A DNA stretch of 64,000 bases from RGIG4079 sp045646905 (GTDB lineage: Bacteria; Bacteroidota; Bacteroidia; Bacteroidales; Muribaculaceae), in assembly GCA_045646905.1 (NCBI GenBank), contig JAZRLP010000018.1, positions 74,744-138,743 of the forward strand. The letters run 5' to 3'. Below, one piece after another: positions 9,550 to 17,938 of the stretch. The notes under the pieces are model-generated. The model saw nothing but the letters and a program-made list of their open reading frames with translations, was not told the DNA's origin and made no database searches. Made by a program: the position numbers and the translations under genes. How positions within the stretch are numbered: the stretch's first letter is position 1; every line of letters begins with the position of its first letter.

Positions 9550-11055
9550 ATGAGAAATTTTTATTTATTTTGCTTTATTATGTGTCTATTTGCAGGTAGT
9601 TTGAACTTACATGCACAAAAAGAAGACAACCCATTAAACTACCCATATTACATCATGGGGGACCAATTAGTTACCGGCAAAAGTTCTTCAACACTTAGCA
9701 ATATTCAGTATAAAGGATTTTCAAGTAATATTTCTTCAGGTGGCATCACTTCTGGGAGAAGGAATGAAAACGAAAAACTCGTATATATTTTTAATGACAT
9801 TACAACAAATCCCAAACTAAGTCTTGACAATAAAGTGCTTTTATATTGGCGTTATGAAGATGGTGTTTGGATGCCAGATAGTGAATCAGGTAATGCTATA
9901 GCAAACAAACGAATGGACAAAGATGCCTGTTTTTTGTTAGTTCTTGACTGCAGCGGCAGTTTGGGTACAGACTTTGAACAAGTTAAAATTTCAGCTAAAA
10001 GTTTTATTGATGAAATGTACAATTCATCAAATCAAGGAAATATTCGAATTGGGATTATAAGTTTCTCAACTATGGAAAACACAAAGGTATTTGATATTAC
10101 TCCACTTACTGCCACCAATAAAATAGAAATGCATAAGTTTATAAATGGTAGAACTAATAGACAACCAGCTACATCTATGTATTATGCATTAAATAAAGGT
10201 CTTGATGAATTAGTTAAATATACCAACACAAATAAGTTTAAGGATTTTGAAGGCGTTCATATTATTACGTTTACCGATGGACTTGACAATACTTCACAAA
10301 TTGAAGATGAAAAATTATACACAGCAAATGAGATCCACAACTTCGTTGAAAATAAAATACATAATTTAAAAATCAACAACACATTATTTGACAGTTGGAT
10401 GATCGGAGTACAAGGAAACGATGTCCCTACACAGCAATTGAACAGAATGAAAACAAAGCTCCAATCATTAGCGAGTACACCATCGCAATTTTTATGGGCC
10501 AATAACATTTCCGAATTAACTCAAATATTCTCTCAAATAGCAAATACGCTGACCAATAAATGGACTAACTTGTATTGTACTTCAGCGTTGAATCATAATG
10601 GCCCTGTTTGTTGGACATATGGCACACCTAGATATGAAGCGCCAAAACCAGTAGTTACAAAAAACAAACATATGCTATTAGGTCTAAATGCTGGATTGGG
10701 TTATGGTGTCGCTGATGGTGATGATGATTTTAAAATTACATTTGGATTAGATATCGCTTATCCGCTAACAAATAAATTTGGATTAGGAGGTTACTGCTCT
10801 ATCGGCTACTTATATGACGCAGACTTTGCAGTTGGAGCATTAGCAACCATTGGAGACCACAATGAAAGAAAGATTAAATTCTTGTGTGGTTTAGGAACCA
10901 ACATTAACTATTGGGGAGGCCTTAGTGCTGACTTCCGTTTTGGATTAATGTTTAGAAATGGGCTATATTTAATGACTGATGTTTCAGCAGGAGGTTCAAA
11001 TGCTGCAACCATCAACATTGGATACAATTTCGGAAAACTATTTAAGGTTAAATAA
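9550..11055 (+). CDS. Exported von Willebrand factor A domain protein with C-terminal barrel-like region
   Basis: The product has 501 residues. The N-terminus is a signal peptide ending 'SLNLHAQ' (about residue 24). A VWA domain spans about 125-345: the MIDAS motif is 'DCSGS' (DxSxS) near residue 133, and a strand 'ITFTDGLDN' near 241 supplies the later acidic residue. This fold binds divalent metal and protein ligands. From about 370 the sequence turns into alternating Gly/aromatic strands ('GLNAGLGYGVADG', 'GGYCSIGYLYDA') like a small outer-membrane beta-barrel, ending 'IGYNFGKLFKVK'. The likely location is the outer membrane with the VWA part in the periplasm or at the surface. No neighbour suggests a partner. 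The start is an ATG 86 nt below the -7 box. Expression may vary through the promoter G tract (see findings). Confidence 0.8.
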   Translation: MRNFYLFCFIMCLFAGSLNLHAQKEDNPLNYPYYIMGDQLVTGKSSSTLSNIQYKGFSSNISSGGITSGRRNENEKLVYIFNDITTNPKLSLDNKVLLYWRYEDGVWMPDSESGNAIANKRMDKDACFLLVLDCSGSLGTDFEQVKISAKSFIDEMYNSSNQGNIRIGIISFSTMENTKVFDITPLTATNKIEMHKFINGRTNRQPATSMYYALNKGLDELVKYTNTNKFKDFEGVHIITFTDGLDNTSQIEDEKLYTANEIHNFVENKIHNLKINNTLFDSWMIGVQGNDVPTQQLNRMKTKLQSLASTPSQFLWANNISELTQIFSQIANTLTNKWTNLYCTSALNHNGPVCWTYGTPRYEAPKPVVTKNKHMLLGLNAGLGYGVADGDDDFKITFGLDIAYPLTNKFGLGGYCSIGYLYDADFAVGALATIGDHNERKIKFLCGLGTNINYWGGLSADFRFGLMFRNGLYLMTDVSAGGSNAATINIGYNFGKLFKVK

Positions 11056-11101
11056 TTATTATATAAAAAAATACAGGTTTCATTCTATATTGGCTTACAT
11101 A

Positions 11102-11140
11102 AACCAAGGCTGTCCTCGCGGGCAGCCTTGGTTGCTTTTA
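11102..11140. terminator. Bidirectional terminator between convergent genes
   Basis: AACCAAGGCTG (11102-11112) pairs with 11123-11133; the stem extends inward through a G-T pair to a TCGC loop, and T-rich DNA follows. It separates the VWA gene (+) from the repeat protein gene (-). Confidence 0.85.
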
Positions 11141-11170
11141 GTAATATTCTATGATTAATTAGTTATTGCT

Positions 11171-12181
11171 TTATACTCCGAATGAGAGGGTTGTGAAGTA
11201 GCGAAGTTGTCCGTTATTGGTGTAGATAGGACGATATTCAAGTGATATATATTGTCCGTCATACCCCCACCATGTGGCGATTATTCCGTTTGCAGTGTTT
11301 TGAACACTTATTGGCGATCCATATTGACCATATAATGTATTATAAACGCTATCATAACGGTTGCGATTGTTATAGTTGGTAGAGTACATAAATTGCGAAC
11401 CAGTCAATCCATTTACGCTATAATAGAGTGTTGCATCGGGCCACATATATCCATATTGATTAACATTGCGTAGATAAATTACATCATTGTCATATCCATA
11501 TACAGTGTAACTATTGCGATAGAGATAATCGAGAGAGAGATTTATCGTTGTTCCAAATGTTATACCAAATACTCCTCTAAATACAGGGCATCCGTGATAG
11601 GGACGGAATGATGGTGGAGGTGTTGGGCGATAGTATGGACGAGGAGGTGGGCAATGTGGGCGCACTGCATGATTATGGTGTGGAGCATTGTGATGTGCAT
11701 GTCCATAATCGGGGCGTGGCGCTGGTCGGTGATTATTTCCATGGTTTCCACCGGGGCGATACCCATTATTACCTGGTTTTGGTGCATTGTTATTACTGCC
11801 ATGATTTCCTCCAGGGCGTGAGCTGTTATTACCAGGTTTTGATGCATTGCTATTGCTACCATGATTTCCTCCAGGGCGTGAACTATTATTACCTGGTTTT
11901 GGTGCACTGCTATTGCTACCATGGTTGCCACCTGGGCGTGAATTATTATTACCGGGCTTTGGCGCGTTGCTATTGCTACCATGGTTGCCACCTGGGCGTG
12001 AACTATTGTTACCTGGGCGTGAACTATTGCTTGAACTTGGGCGTGATGCATTTCCACGAGTAGATGAACTGCTTACGCTGCGATTACCACTATTATTATT
12101 TCTTCCTCGAGCATCTAATTGTGGAGAAGCTAATGCTCCACATATTAATGCAATTGATACTATTCTCCAAATCCTTTTCAT
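11171..12181 (-). CDS. Exported Asn/Gly/Pro/Ser-rich repeat protein
   Basis: The product has 336 residues. A signal peptide (about residues 1-24, ending 'LASPQLDA') is followed by a low-complexity region to about 150 with tandem 20-residue units of the form 'RPGGNHGSNSNAPKPGNN', then a His/Pro-rich segment (about 155-195, 'HHNAPHHNHAV'). The C-terminal 130 residues are ordered and Tyr-rich ('GVFGITFGTTINLSLDYLY'). The repeat region is probably disordered and the His-rich patch might bind metal (inference). The family is not recognised. The tandem 60-bp DNA units could change in number between strains. The frame is set by the signal peptide; the long frames on the other strand over the repeats are shadows. 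Confidence 0.8.
   Translation of the reverse strand: MKRIWRIVSIALICGALASPQLDARGRNNNSGNRSVSSSSTRGNASRPSSSNSSRPGNNSSRPGGNHGSNSNAPKPGNNNSRPGGNHGSNSSAPKPGNNSSRPGGNHGSNSNASKPGNNSSRPGGNHGSNNNAPKPGNNGYRPGGNHGNNHRPAPRPDYGHAHHNAPHHNHAVRPHCPPPRPYYRPTPPPSFRPYHGCPVFRGVFGITFGTTINLSLDYLYRNSYTVYGYDNDVIYLRNVNQYGYMWPDATLYYSVNGLTGSQFMYSTNYNNRNRYDSVYNTLYGQYGSPISVQNTANGIIATWWGYDGQYISLEYRPIYTNNGQLRYFTTLSFGV
11761..12000. repeat. Tandem 60-bp coding repeat
   Basis: Four consecutive, clearly related 60-bp units start at 11761, 11821, 11881 and 11941, with partial units on either side. They encode the 20-residue Asn/Gly/Pro units of the minus-strand protein. The period is in frame. Confidence 0.9.
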
Positions 12182-12339
12182 GATCGTAAAGTTTTAATGA
12201 TTCGTTTTTAACATAGAGCAAAATAAATACAAATGGTTTAATTACACCTCCAAAATTTCCCTTTTTCACCAATCAAATGCCTTTTTTTATAAATATCGGC
12301 TCTTTTTTCATGTATTTGCTAAAAAATCGCCAATCATTA

Positions 12340-12371
12340 TTTGCAATTACACATTGCATACATTAATTTTG
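12340..12371 (+). promoter_or_regulatory. Promoter of the pyrE operon
   Basis: TTTG (12340-12343) and TAATTTTG (12364-12371) are 20 nt apart. The proposed pyrE start is 32 nt downstream. Confidence 0.65.
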
Positions 12372-12402
12372 TACTTTAAATCAATTAATACCTATATTGA
12401 AT

Positions 12403-13053
12403 ATGGAAAAAATGGAACAACTTTTAGCTGAAAAGCTATTAAAAATTAGTGCTATCAAATTACAACCCGATAATCCTTTCACTTGGGCTTCGGGATGGAA
12501 TTCACCTATATACACCGACAATCGCAAAACTCTTTCATACCCCGACATTCGCAGCTTTATTAAAGTTGAGCTTTGTCGTTTGATTATGGAAGAATTTGGC
12601 GAAGCCGATGCTATCGCAGGTGTTGCTACCGGCGCTATCGCACAAGGTGCTCTTGTAGCCGACACTTTGGGTCTCCCTTATGTATATGTTCGTGCAACTC
12701 CTAAAAACCATGGTCTTGAGAACCTCATTGAAGGCAACCTCAAACCTGGTCAAAAAGTAGTAGTTATTGAAGACCTCATCTCAACAGGTGGTAGCAGTCT
12801 TAAAGCCGTAGAAGCTATTCGCGCTGCAGGTTGCGAAGTTATCGGTATGGCAGCAATCTTCACCTATGAATTCCCTGTTGCAGTAGAAAACTTCCGTAAA
12901 GCAGGTGTTACACTCCGCACATTAAGCAACTACAATTCAATGCTCGATGCTGCTTTGGCTACTAACTACATCAAAGCCGAAGATATCGAAACTCTTAAAG
13001 AATGGCGCAAAGACCCAGCTAATTGGGTACCAGCAAACCCTAACGCCGAATAA
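12403..13053 (+). CDS. pyrE: Orotate phosphoribosyltransferase
   Basis: The product (216 residues from this start) transfers the phosphoribosyl group of PRPP to orotate to give OMP in de novo pyrimidine synthesis, in the cytoplasm. The PRPP-binding signature is 'VVVIEDLISTGGSSLKA', and 'GVATGAIAQGAL' and 'YVRATPKNHG' match family positions. The length is normal for PyrE. ATG 12403 is chosen over an in-frame TTG at 12397. It is the first gene of a tight set with the SRPBCC gene (20 nt gap), argH (11 nt) and a lipoprotein gene (7 nt), and has its own promoter. Confidence 0.95.
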   Translation: MEKMEQLLAEKLLKISAIKLQPDNPFTWASGWNSPIYTDNRKTLSYPDIRSFIKVELCRLIMEEFGEADAIAGVATGAIAQGALVADTLGLPYVYVRATPKNHGLENLIEGNLKPGQKVVVIEDLISTGGSSLKAVEAIRAAGCEVIGMAAIFTYEFPVAVENFRKAGVTLRTLSNYNSMLDAALATNYIKAEDIETLKEWRKDPANWVPANPNAE

Positions 13054-13073
13054 CATTAGAAGCTATTTGATTT

Positions 13074-13499
13074 ATGGCAAAATATGAAAGCAAACCTGTA
13101 GCGGTCAATCAACCTGTTGAAGCATTGTTTGACCGCTTCAGTGATATATCACTATTCCAAAAACGCATCGACGAAGTTCCTGCCGAAGAACGCGCAAAAC
13201 TCGGCGATGTTACTTTTGAAGCCGACGCAATATGTCTTAACACTCCCCAAGTAGGTCAATTAAAATTTAAGGTAACCGAACGAACTGCCCCAGGACATAT
13301 CGTATTTTCTACAATAGGCTCGCCAATACCCTTATCAATGGTTATTGACATCACAGCAATTGATGAAACATCTTCAAATGTTGTTACCTCTATCGACATT
13401 GATATCCCTCCTATGTTGCGCCCCTTAATTGGCGGTAAAATGCAAGAGGCAGCCGACCGTTTTGGCGAAATGATAGGCAAACTCAACGGCAATCAATAA
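13074..13499 (+). CDS. SRPBCC (START-like) family protein
   Basis: The product is a 141-residue cytoplasmic protein with the START/SRPBCC helix-grip pattern. The opening 'YESKPVAVNQPVEALFDRFSD' type segment is that of polyketide-cyclase/START-like proteins. Mid-sequence strands 'LKFKVTERTAPGHIVF' follow, and a long C-terminal helix contains 'LIGGKMQEAADRFGEMIG'. Such folds hold a hydrophobic ligand in a central cavity; the ligand is not known. It sits between pyrE and argH and is probably co-transcribed, but nothing ties it to nucleotide or arginine metabolism. No signal peptide. Confidence 0.8.
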   Translation: MAKYESKPVAVNQPVEALFDRFSDISLFQKRIDEVPAEERAKLGDVTFEADAICLNTPQVGQLKFKVTERTAPGHIVFSTIGSPIPLSMVIDITAIDETSSNVVTSIDIDIPPMLRPLIGGKMQEAADRFGEMIGKLNGNQ

Positions 13500-13510
13500 A
13501 CTCTTAAATT

Positions 13511-14851
13511 ATGGCATCTAAACTTTGGGAGAAAAATGTTAAAGTCGATCACGATGTAGAAGCCTACACCGTAGGTCGCGACCAAGAAATGGACCTCTAT
13601 TTAGCTCCTTATGATGTTCTTGGTTCAATGGCACACATCACTATGTTGCAATCTATCGGACTCCTTGAGGCCGATGAACTTGATGTGCTATTAGCCGAAC
13701 TTCGCAACATCTATAGCGTCATTACCGATGGCGATTTTGTAATCGAAGAAGGCATTGAAGATGTTCACTCTCAAGTGGAATTGATGCTCACGCGCAAACT
13801 TGGCGATGTAGGCAAGAAAATTCATTCGGGTCGCTCTCGCAACGACCAAGTTCTTGTTGACCTAAAATTGTTTACTCGCTCACGCATCGAAGATGTCGCA
13901 ATCGCAGTGAAACGATTGTTCAACACCCTCATCAGTCAAAGCAATCGTTACAAAGATGTCATAATCCCCGGATATACACACCTTCAAGTTGCCATGCCAT
14001 CATCATTTGGATTATGGTTTGGCGCATATGCCGAGTCACTTGCCGATGACCTCACCGTACTTCGCGCTGCTTATGAAGTAGCCAATCGCAACCCACTTGG
14101 GTCGGCCGCTGGATATGGCTCATCGTTCCCCCTCAATCGCGAAATGACAACACGCCTTTTAGGGTTTGACTCAATGGCATACAATGTAGTATATGCGCAA
14201 ATGGGGCGTGGCAAAACCGAACGCATTGTAGCACAAGCAATTGCCGGGATAGCTGCAACACTTTCAAAACTCGCATTTGATGCTTGTATGTTCAACTCTC
14301 AAAACTTTGGGTTCATAAAACTCCCCGACGAGTTTACAACAGGCTCATCAATAATGCCTCATAAGAAGAACCCCGATGTATTTGAATTGACTCGCGCCAA
14401 ATGCAACAAATTGCAAGCTCTCCCAATGGAAATCACATTGATTACCAACAACCTCCCATCGGGATATTTCCGCGACTTGCAATTAATCAAAGAAAATTTC
14501 TTGCCAGCATTTGATTCAATCATCGACATTATTAATATGGTTGACACAATGCTCTCACAAGTAAAAGTCAACACCGAAGTAGCCACCGACCCTCGCTACA
14601 AATTAATGTATTCGGTAGAAGAAGTTAATCAACGAGTTCTTGACGGAGTTCCATTCCGCGACTCATACAAGCAAGTTGGGATTGAAATCGAAGCAGGCAA
14701 CTTTGAGCCACGCTACGACATTAATCACACCCACGAGGGTTCAATAGGCAATCTTTGCAACGACCAAATCACAAAGTTATTCAACAGCACCTTTGCTCAA
14801 TTTGACTTTGACACATACCACAACGCGTTTGACAAACTATTAAACGCTTAA
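13511..14851 (+). CDS. argH: Argininosuccinate lyase
   Basis: The 446-residue product cleaves argininosuccinate to arginine and fumarate, the last step of arginine synthesis. The fumarase/aspartase superfamily signature 'GSSIMPHKKNPDVFEL' is intact and includes the catalytic loop serine. 'GRSRNDQVLVDLKL' (substrate binding) and 'PGYTHLQVAMPSSFG', with the catalytic histidine region, are also present. The length is normal. It lies 11 nt after the SRPBCC gene and 8 nt before the lipoprotein gene, so co-transcription from the pyrE promoter is likely. Confidence 0.95.
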   Translation: MASKLWEKNVKVDHDVEAYTVGRDQEMDLYLAPYDVLGSMAHITMLQSIGLLEADELDVLLAELRNIYSVITDGDFVIEEGIEDVHSQVELMLTRKLGDVGKKIHSGRSRNDQVLVDLKLFTRSRIEDVAIAVKRLFNTLISQSNRYKDVIIPGYTHLQVAMPSSFGLWFGAYAESLADDLTVLRAAYEVANRNPLGSAAGYGSSFPLNREMTTRLLGFDSMAYNVVYAQMGRGKTERIVAQAIAGIAATLSKLAFDACMFNSQNFGFIKLPDEFTTGSSIMPHKKNPDVFELTRAKCNKLQALPMEITLITNNLPSGYFRDLQLIKENFLPAFDSIIDIINMVDTMLSQVKVNTEVATDPRYKLMYSVEEVNQRVLDGVPFRDSYKQVGIEIEAGNFEPRYDINHTHEGSIGNLCNDQITKLFNSTFAQFDFDTYHNAFDKLLNA

Positions 14852-14858
14852 CTCGCTT

Positions 14859-15353
14859 ATGAAAAAACTACTTCTTATAGTTTTTTTAGCCACATCACTA
14901 CTTGCCACCACCTCGTGCGACACCATCAACGACGACCGCATACCACCGGTTGCTGTAAATATTGAATTTTCCAACATTGGAATGTGGAACACTTATGGCG
15001 TTGCGGCAGCCCCCGACTATCGCTATTTCATCAAATCAGAACTTCGTCCGGCAGGATTCCCCTACACCGGATTGACCTATACAGGATTTGGTGGAGTATT
15101 GCTCGTCTGCAACATCATGAACATCCCATTGGCCTATGATTTAGCATGCCCAGTTGAAGCTAATTACAACATACGCCTATATATCGACAAAGAAAAACTT
15201 CAAGCCGTGTGCCCACAATGTGGCAGCCGATATGATGTTTACGACACCCCAGGCTACCCCATTTCAGGTCCCGCAGCCGAGAAAAAATATGGACTTCAGC
15301 AATACCATGTATTCGGCCCTAACGAATTTGGCGGCTATACCATCAGACGATAG
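14859..15353 (+). CDS. Lipoprotein with a Rieske-like fold, cysteine-only motif
   Basis: The product has 164 residues. A lipobox ends 'LLATTSC' (Cys near residue 20), so it is probably a lipoprotein facing the periplasm. Residues about 90-150 carry a Rieske-like arrangement: 'ACPVEA', then about 20 residues on 'CPQCGSRYDVYDTPGYPISG', then 'GPA', as in the second loop of Rieske [2Fe-2S] domains. The two histidines that normally bind iron are absent; only cysteines remain (CP..., CPQC). The metal site could thus be a Zn or all-Cys site, or be lost. No role is known. The last visible gene of the pyrE-argH set. Confidence 0.7.
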   Translation: MKKLLLIVFLATSLLATTSCDTINDDRIPPVAVNIEFSNIGMWNTYGVAAAPDYRYFIKSELRPAGFPYTGLTYTGFGGVLLVCNIMNIPLAYDLACPVEANYNIRLYIDKEKLQAVCPQCGSRYDVYDTPGYPISGPAAEKKYGLQQYHVFGPNEFGGYTIRR

Positions 15354-15434
15354 ATTTTAGATGGTGTGCGAATTCCTCTCCCCATAAACATTTTGACCAT
15401 TTTTATTTCAAAATCCACATCACGCAAAAAATAT

Positions 15435-15465
15435 TTTGCAGATTCAGAAAAAAGTTGTATCTTCG
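15435..15465 (+). promoter_or_regulatory. Promoter of rplU-rpmA
   Basis: TTTG (15435-15438) and TATCTTCG (15458-15465, one mismatch to TAnnTTTG) are spaced 19 nt apart. A leader of about 90 nt precedes rplU. Confidence 0.55.
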
Positions 15466-15466
15466 T

Positions 15467-15520
15467 GCGCTAATTTTCCGCAATGGGCTCAGATTAAGTA
15501 GTGTGCAATCGTTTTAGCGC
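15467..15520 (+). promoter_or_regulatory. Candidate structured leader of rplU
   Basis: GCGCTAA (15467-15473) is complementary to TTAGCGC (15514-15520) and would close a leader domain of about 40 nt just after the predicted transcription start. Ribosomal protein operons often have autoregulatory leaders; this one is inferred from pairing only. Confidence 0.4.
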
Positions 15521-15559
15521 CTCGCCCAACGGATGTAACTGTAATAATTTATTTAACAG

Positions 15560-15880
15560 ATGTACGTTATCGTAGAAATTCAAGGACAACAATTCAAAGC
15601 TGAAGCTGGAAAGTTCTTGTATGTTCACTATCTCGGCGAGCAAGTTAAAGAAGGTGACACAGTAGAATTTGACCGTGTACTCCTCGCTGATGCCGACGGT
15701 GCAATCAAAGTTGGTGCTCCCACCGTAGAAGGAGCAAAAGTAGTTTGCGAGGTAGCATGTCCCCTCGTAAAAGGTGAAAAAGTTATCGTCTTCAAGAAAA
15801 AAAGACGCAAAGGCTATCGCCGCAAAAACGGTCATCGCCAATATTTCACCAAAGTAGTGATTAAAGACATAGTTGCATAA
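15560..15880 (+). CDS. rplU: 50S ribosomal protein bL21
   Basis: The 106-residue product is bL21, which binds 23S rRNA in the large subunit. The opening 'MYVIVEIQGQQFKAEAGKF' and the basic end with 'KKKRRKGYRRKNGHRQYF' are diagnostic. It is followed 20 nt later by rpmA, the conserved bacterial order. Confidence 0.97.
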   Translation: MYVIVEIQGQQFKAEAGKFLYVHYLGEQVKEGDTVEFDRVLLADADGAIKVGAPTVEGAKVVCEVACPLVKGEKVIVFKKKRRKGYRRKNGHRQYFTKVVIKDIVA

Positions 15881-15900
15881 CCCTCTAAAATCTTAAGAAA

Positions 15901-16161
15901 ATGGCACATAAGAAAGGTGTAGGTAGTTCTAAGAACGGACGCGAATCGGAAAGCAAACGACTCGGCGTTAAGATTTTCGGTGGTCAATATGCTAAAGCCG
16001 GCAACATCATCAAGCGTCAACGTGGTACAGTTCACCACCCAGGTTTGAATGTTGGTATGGGCAAAGATCACACTCTTTATGCTCTTGTTGACGGAACTGT
16101 ACTCTTTACCGAAGGTAAAAACGGTCGTCGTTTCATCAACATCACTCCTGCTGAAGCATAA
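15901..16161 (+). CDS. rpmA: 50S ribosomal protein bL27
   Basis: The 86-residue bL27 has the standard N-terminus 'MAHKKGVGSSKNGRESESK', which reaches toward the peptidyl transferase centre, and 'KRQRGTVHHPGLNVG'. There is no N-terminal leader of the kind cleaved in Firmicutes. Co-transcribed with rplU. Confidence 0.97.
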   Translation: MAHKKGVGSSKNGRESESKRLGVKIFGGQYAKAGNIIKRQRGTVHHPGLNVGMGKDHTLYALVDGTVLFTEGKNGRRFINITPAEA

Positions 16162-16193
16162 GCGACTCGCTTAATTTCAGACAAAAAATCACA

Positions 16194-16231
16194 AAAGGCG
16201 ACTTCATAAACCTTGAAGTTGCCTTTTTGAT
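16194..16231 (+). terminator. Terminator of rplU-rpmA
   Basis: A 13-bp stem (16194-16206 with 16214-16226, one G-T pair) is followed by a T run. Confidence 0.85.
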
Positions 16232-16281
16232 TTTAACAACTTCAACTATTTAATAATCATTAAAACACTCAATACCATCTC

Positions 16282-17757
16282 ATGAAAACAAAACACATTA
16301 GATGTATCACAATGGCTTTCGCTTCATCGCTCTTCATCATAGCGCAAGCAGCTACTCCTAGCCTAAAAATAACTCAAGGCAAAAAAGAGTCAACAACAAA
16401 TGCTCAACACACCATTGTAGCCACCACCGAACCCGGCAACAAAGCATTTATAAATGGCAAAGAAGTGCACGTTTATAAAACAGGCACATTCGGTGAAGTC
16501 GTAACGCTCAATGAGGGAGATAACACCATCACAATCTCTACAAAAAATAATTCAAACGAAACAAACACCCAAGAGATAAAAATTAATTATAAAAACATAA
16601 GCAACTCTTCGTTAGCATCTAAAGACCCTGCGGCTCAACCTAAAACCACCCCTATCAGTCCTGCCCTCAATATCAAAACTCGCCCCGATGCATACTTGCA
16701 GTTTGGCGATGGCAGTGACCGACTCGGAGGAACTAAAATGAGCTACCTTGATGCCGGAATTCCTCTAAAAGCGATTGGCCAAACAAGCAATCTCTACCTC
16801 GTGCAACTTTCCAGAAATCGCGTGGCATACATCCCTAAGGAATATGTAGCCGAAACTCTCGAACGCGCCGAAACCGACAACTCGGGCAGTTGGGCCATCA
16901 ACAACATTGGAAAAACCGACCGCATCACAATTTCACTCCCCTCTCGCCATGCCTATCAATCATGGACACAACTCGACCCCACCACCATATGCGTTGACCT
17001 TTTTGGCGTAACCAACAATAGCAACTGGATTACCCAGCGTAGCGAATTAGGCATGATTGAATATGTCGATTGGCGTCAAGTTGATTGCGATGTGCTTCGC
17101 GTCATAATCAAACTTAAAGAAAAATATTCGTGGGGATATTCTATTGGATACGAAGGTAACAGCCTTGTTATAAATGTAAAACATTGTCCGTCTCTCAACC
17201 TCAAAAACCTCACCATAGGTCTTGATGCTGGACATGGTGGCAAGTATCCCGGCGCGATAGGCCACACCGGGCTAAAGGAAAGCTTCGTAAACCTCGACAT
17301 AGTGCAACGCATCAAAAATATCCTTGAGAAAAAAGGAGCTAAAGTTATCCTATCACGCGATAGCGATGTTGACATATCAATGAGCGACCGCAAAAAGATA
17401 TTCCGCGAGGCAAACGTTGACCTCATGATATCGGTTCACAACAATGCCGGAGGGTCACCCCTCAAAGAAATGGGCACAAGCACCTACTTCAAACACATCT
17501 CTAACCGCGACCTTGCTCAATGCGTACTCAATCGCATGCTCGACCTAGGGCTACGCAACTTCGGCCTCACAGGCAATTTCAACTTCTCGCTCAATGCCCC
17601 CACCGAGTACCCCAACCTACTCCTCGAAGCATTATTCATGAGTAGCCTCCCTGAAGAAGAGCTCCTTGCCGACCCCGACTATCGCCAACGCATAGCCGAG
17701 CAAGCCGTAAAAGGAATTGAGGACTACCTCAAACTCGTAAAACAATCAAAGAAATAA
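16282..17757 (+). CDS. Exported N-acetylmuramoyl-L-alanine amidase (Amidase_3)
   Basis: The product has 491 residues. A signal peptide ('SSLFIIAQAA', about 1-24) leads an N-terminal beta-rich part and an SH3-like stretch near 120-200. A beta-sandwich (about 210-305, AMIN-like) follows. The C-terminal catalytic domain (about 312-485) shows all zinc and catalytic residues of the AmiC/CwlM type: 'DAGHGG' (His), 'LKESFVNLDI' (Glu), 'SVHNNA' (His) and 'LLLEALFMS' (catalytic Glu). It would cut the amide bond between MurNAc and the stem peptide in the periplasm, for example during cell separation. It has its own terminator. Confidence 0.9.
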   Translation: MKTKHIRCITMAFASSLFIIAQAATPSLKITQGKKESTTNAQHTIVATTEPGNKAFINGKEVHVYKTGTFGEVVTLNEGDNTITISTKNNSNETNTQEIKINYKNISNSSLASKDPAAQPKTTPISPALNIKTRPDAYLQFGDGSDRLGGTKMSYLDAGIPLKAIGQTSNLYLVQLSRNRVAYIPKEYVAETLERAETDNSGSWAINNIGKTDRITISLPSRHAYQSWTQLDPTTICVDLFGVTNNSNWITQRSELGMIEYVDWRQVDCDVLRVIIKLKEKYSWGYSIGYEGNSLVINVKHCPSLNLKNLTIGLDAGHGGKYPGAIGHTGLKESFVNLDIVQRIKNILEKKGAKVILSRDSDVDISMSDRKKIFREANVDLMISVHNNAGGSPLKEMGTSTYFKHISNRDLAQCVLNRMLDLGLRNFGLTGNFNFSLNAPTEYPNLLLEALFMSSLPEEELLADPDYRQRIAEQAVKGIEDYLKLVKQSKK

Positions 17758-17781
17758 TAGCCAACAAAACAATACCCCTTT

Positions 17782-17820
17782 ATAGTGCCGACTTGATTTT
17801 TCAAATCGGCACTATTTTTA
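17782..17820 (+). terminator. Terminator of the amidase gene
   Basis: A 15-bp stem with one mismatch (17782-17796 with 17801-17815) has a T-rich tract after it. Confidence 0.85.
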
Positions 17821-17872
17821 TCCCCTCTCACAAGCGCCTATCTGTTAAATATATGTTAAAAATCATTCCGCA

Positions 17873-17905
17873 TTTGTTTTATTAAAAACTCAATCACTAA
17901 CTTTG
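17873..17905 (+). promoter_or_regulatory. Promoter of the first ABC/GntR operon
   Basis: TTTG (17873-17876) and TAACTTTG (17898-17905, then CAG) are 21 nt apart. This argues for the ATG at 17939 as the start, because an upstream TTG in frame (17903) lies inside the -7 box. Confidence 0.7.
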
Positions 17906-17938
17906 CAGTGTACTATTACACTAATACACTCACACATT

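Noticed and set aside
11608..12063. Long plus-strand frames opposite the Asn/Gly-rich protein
   Set aside because: They arise from the 60-bp repeats; only the minus-strand frame has a signal peptide and an ordered C-terminal domain.
17903..17938. Upstream TTG start for the first ABC ATPase
   Set aside because: It lies inside the -7 promoter box and before the conserved 'MIEAKNL' start.
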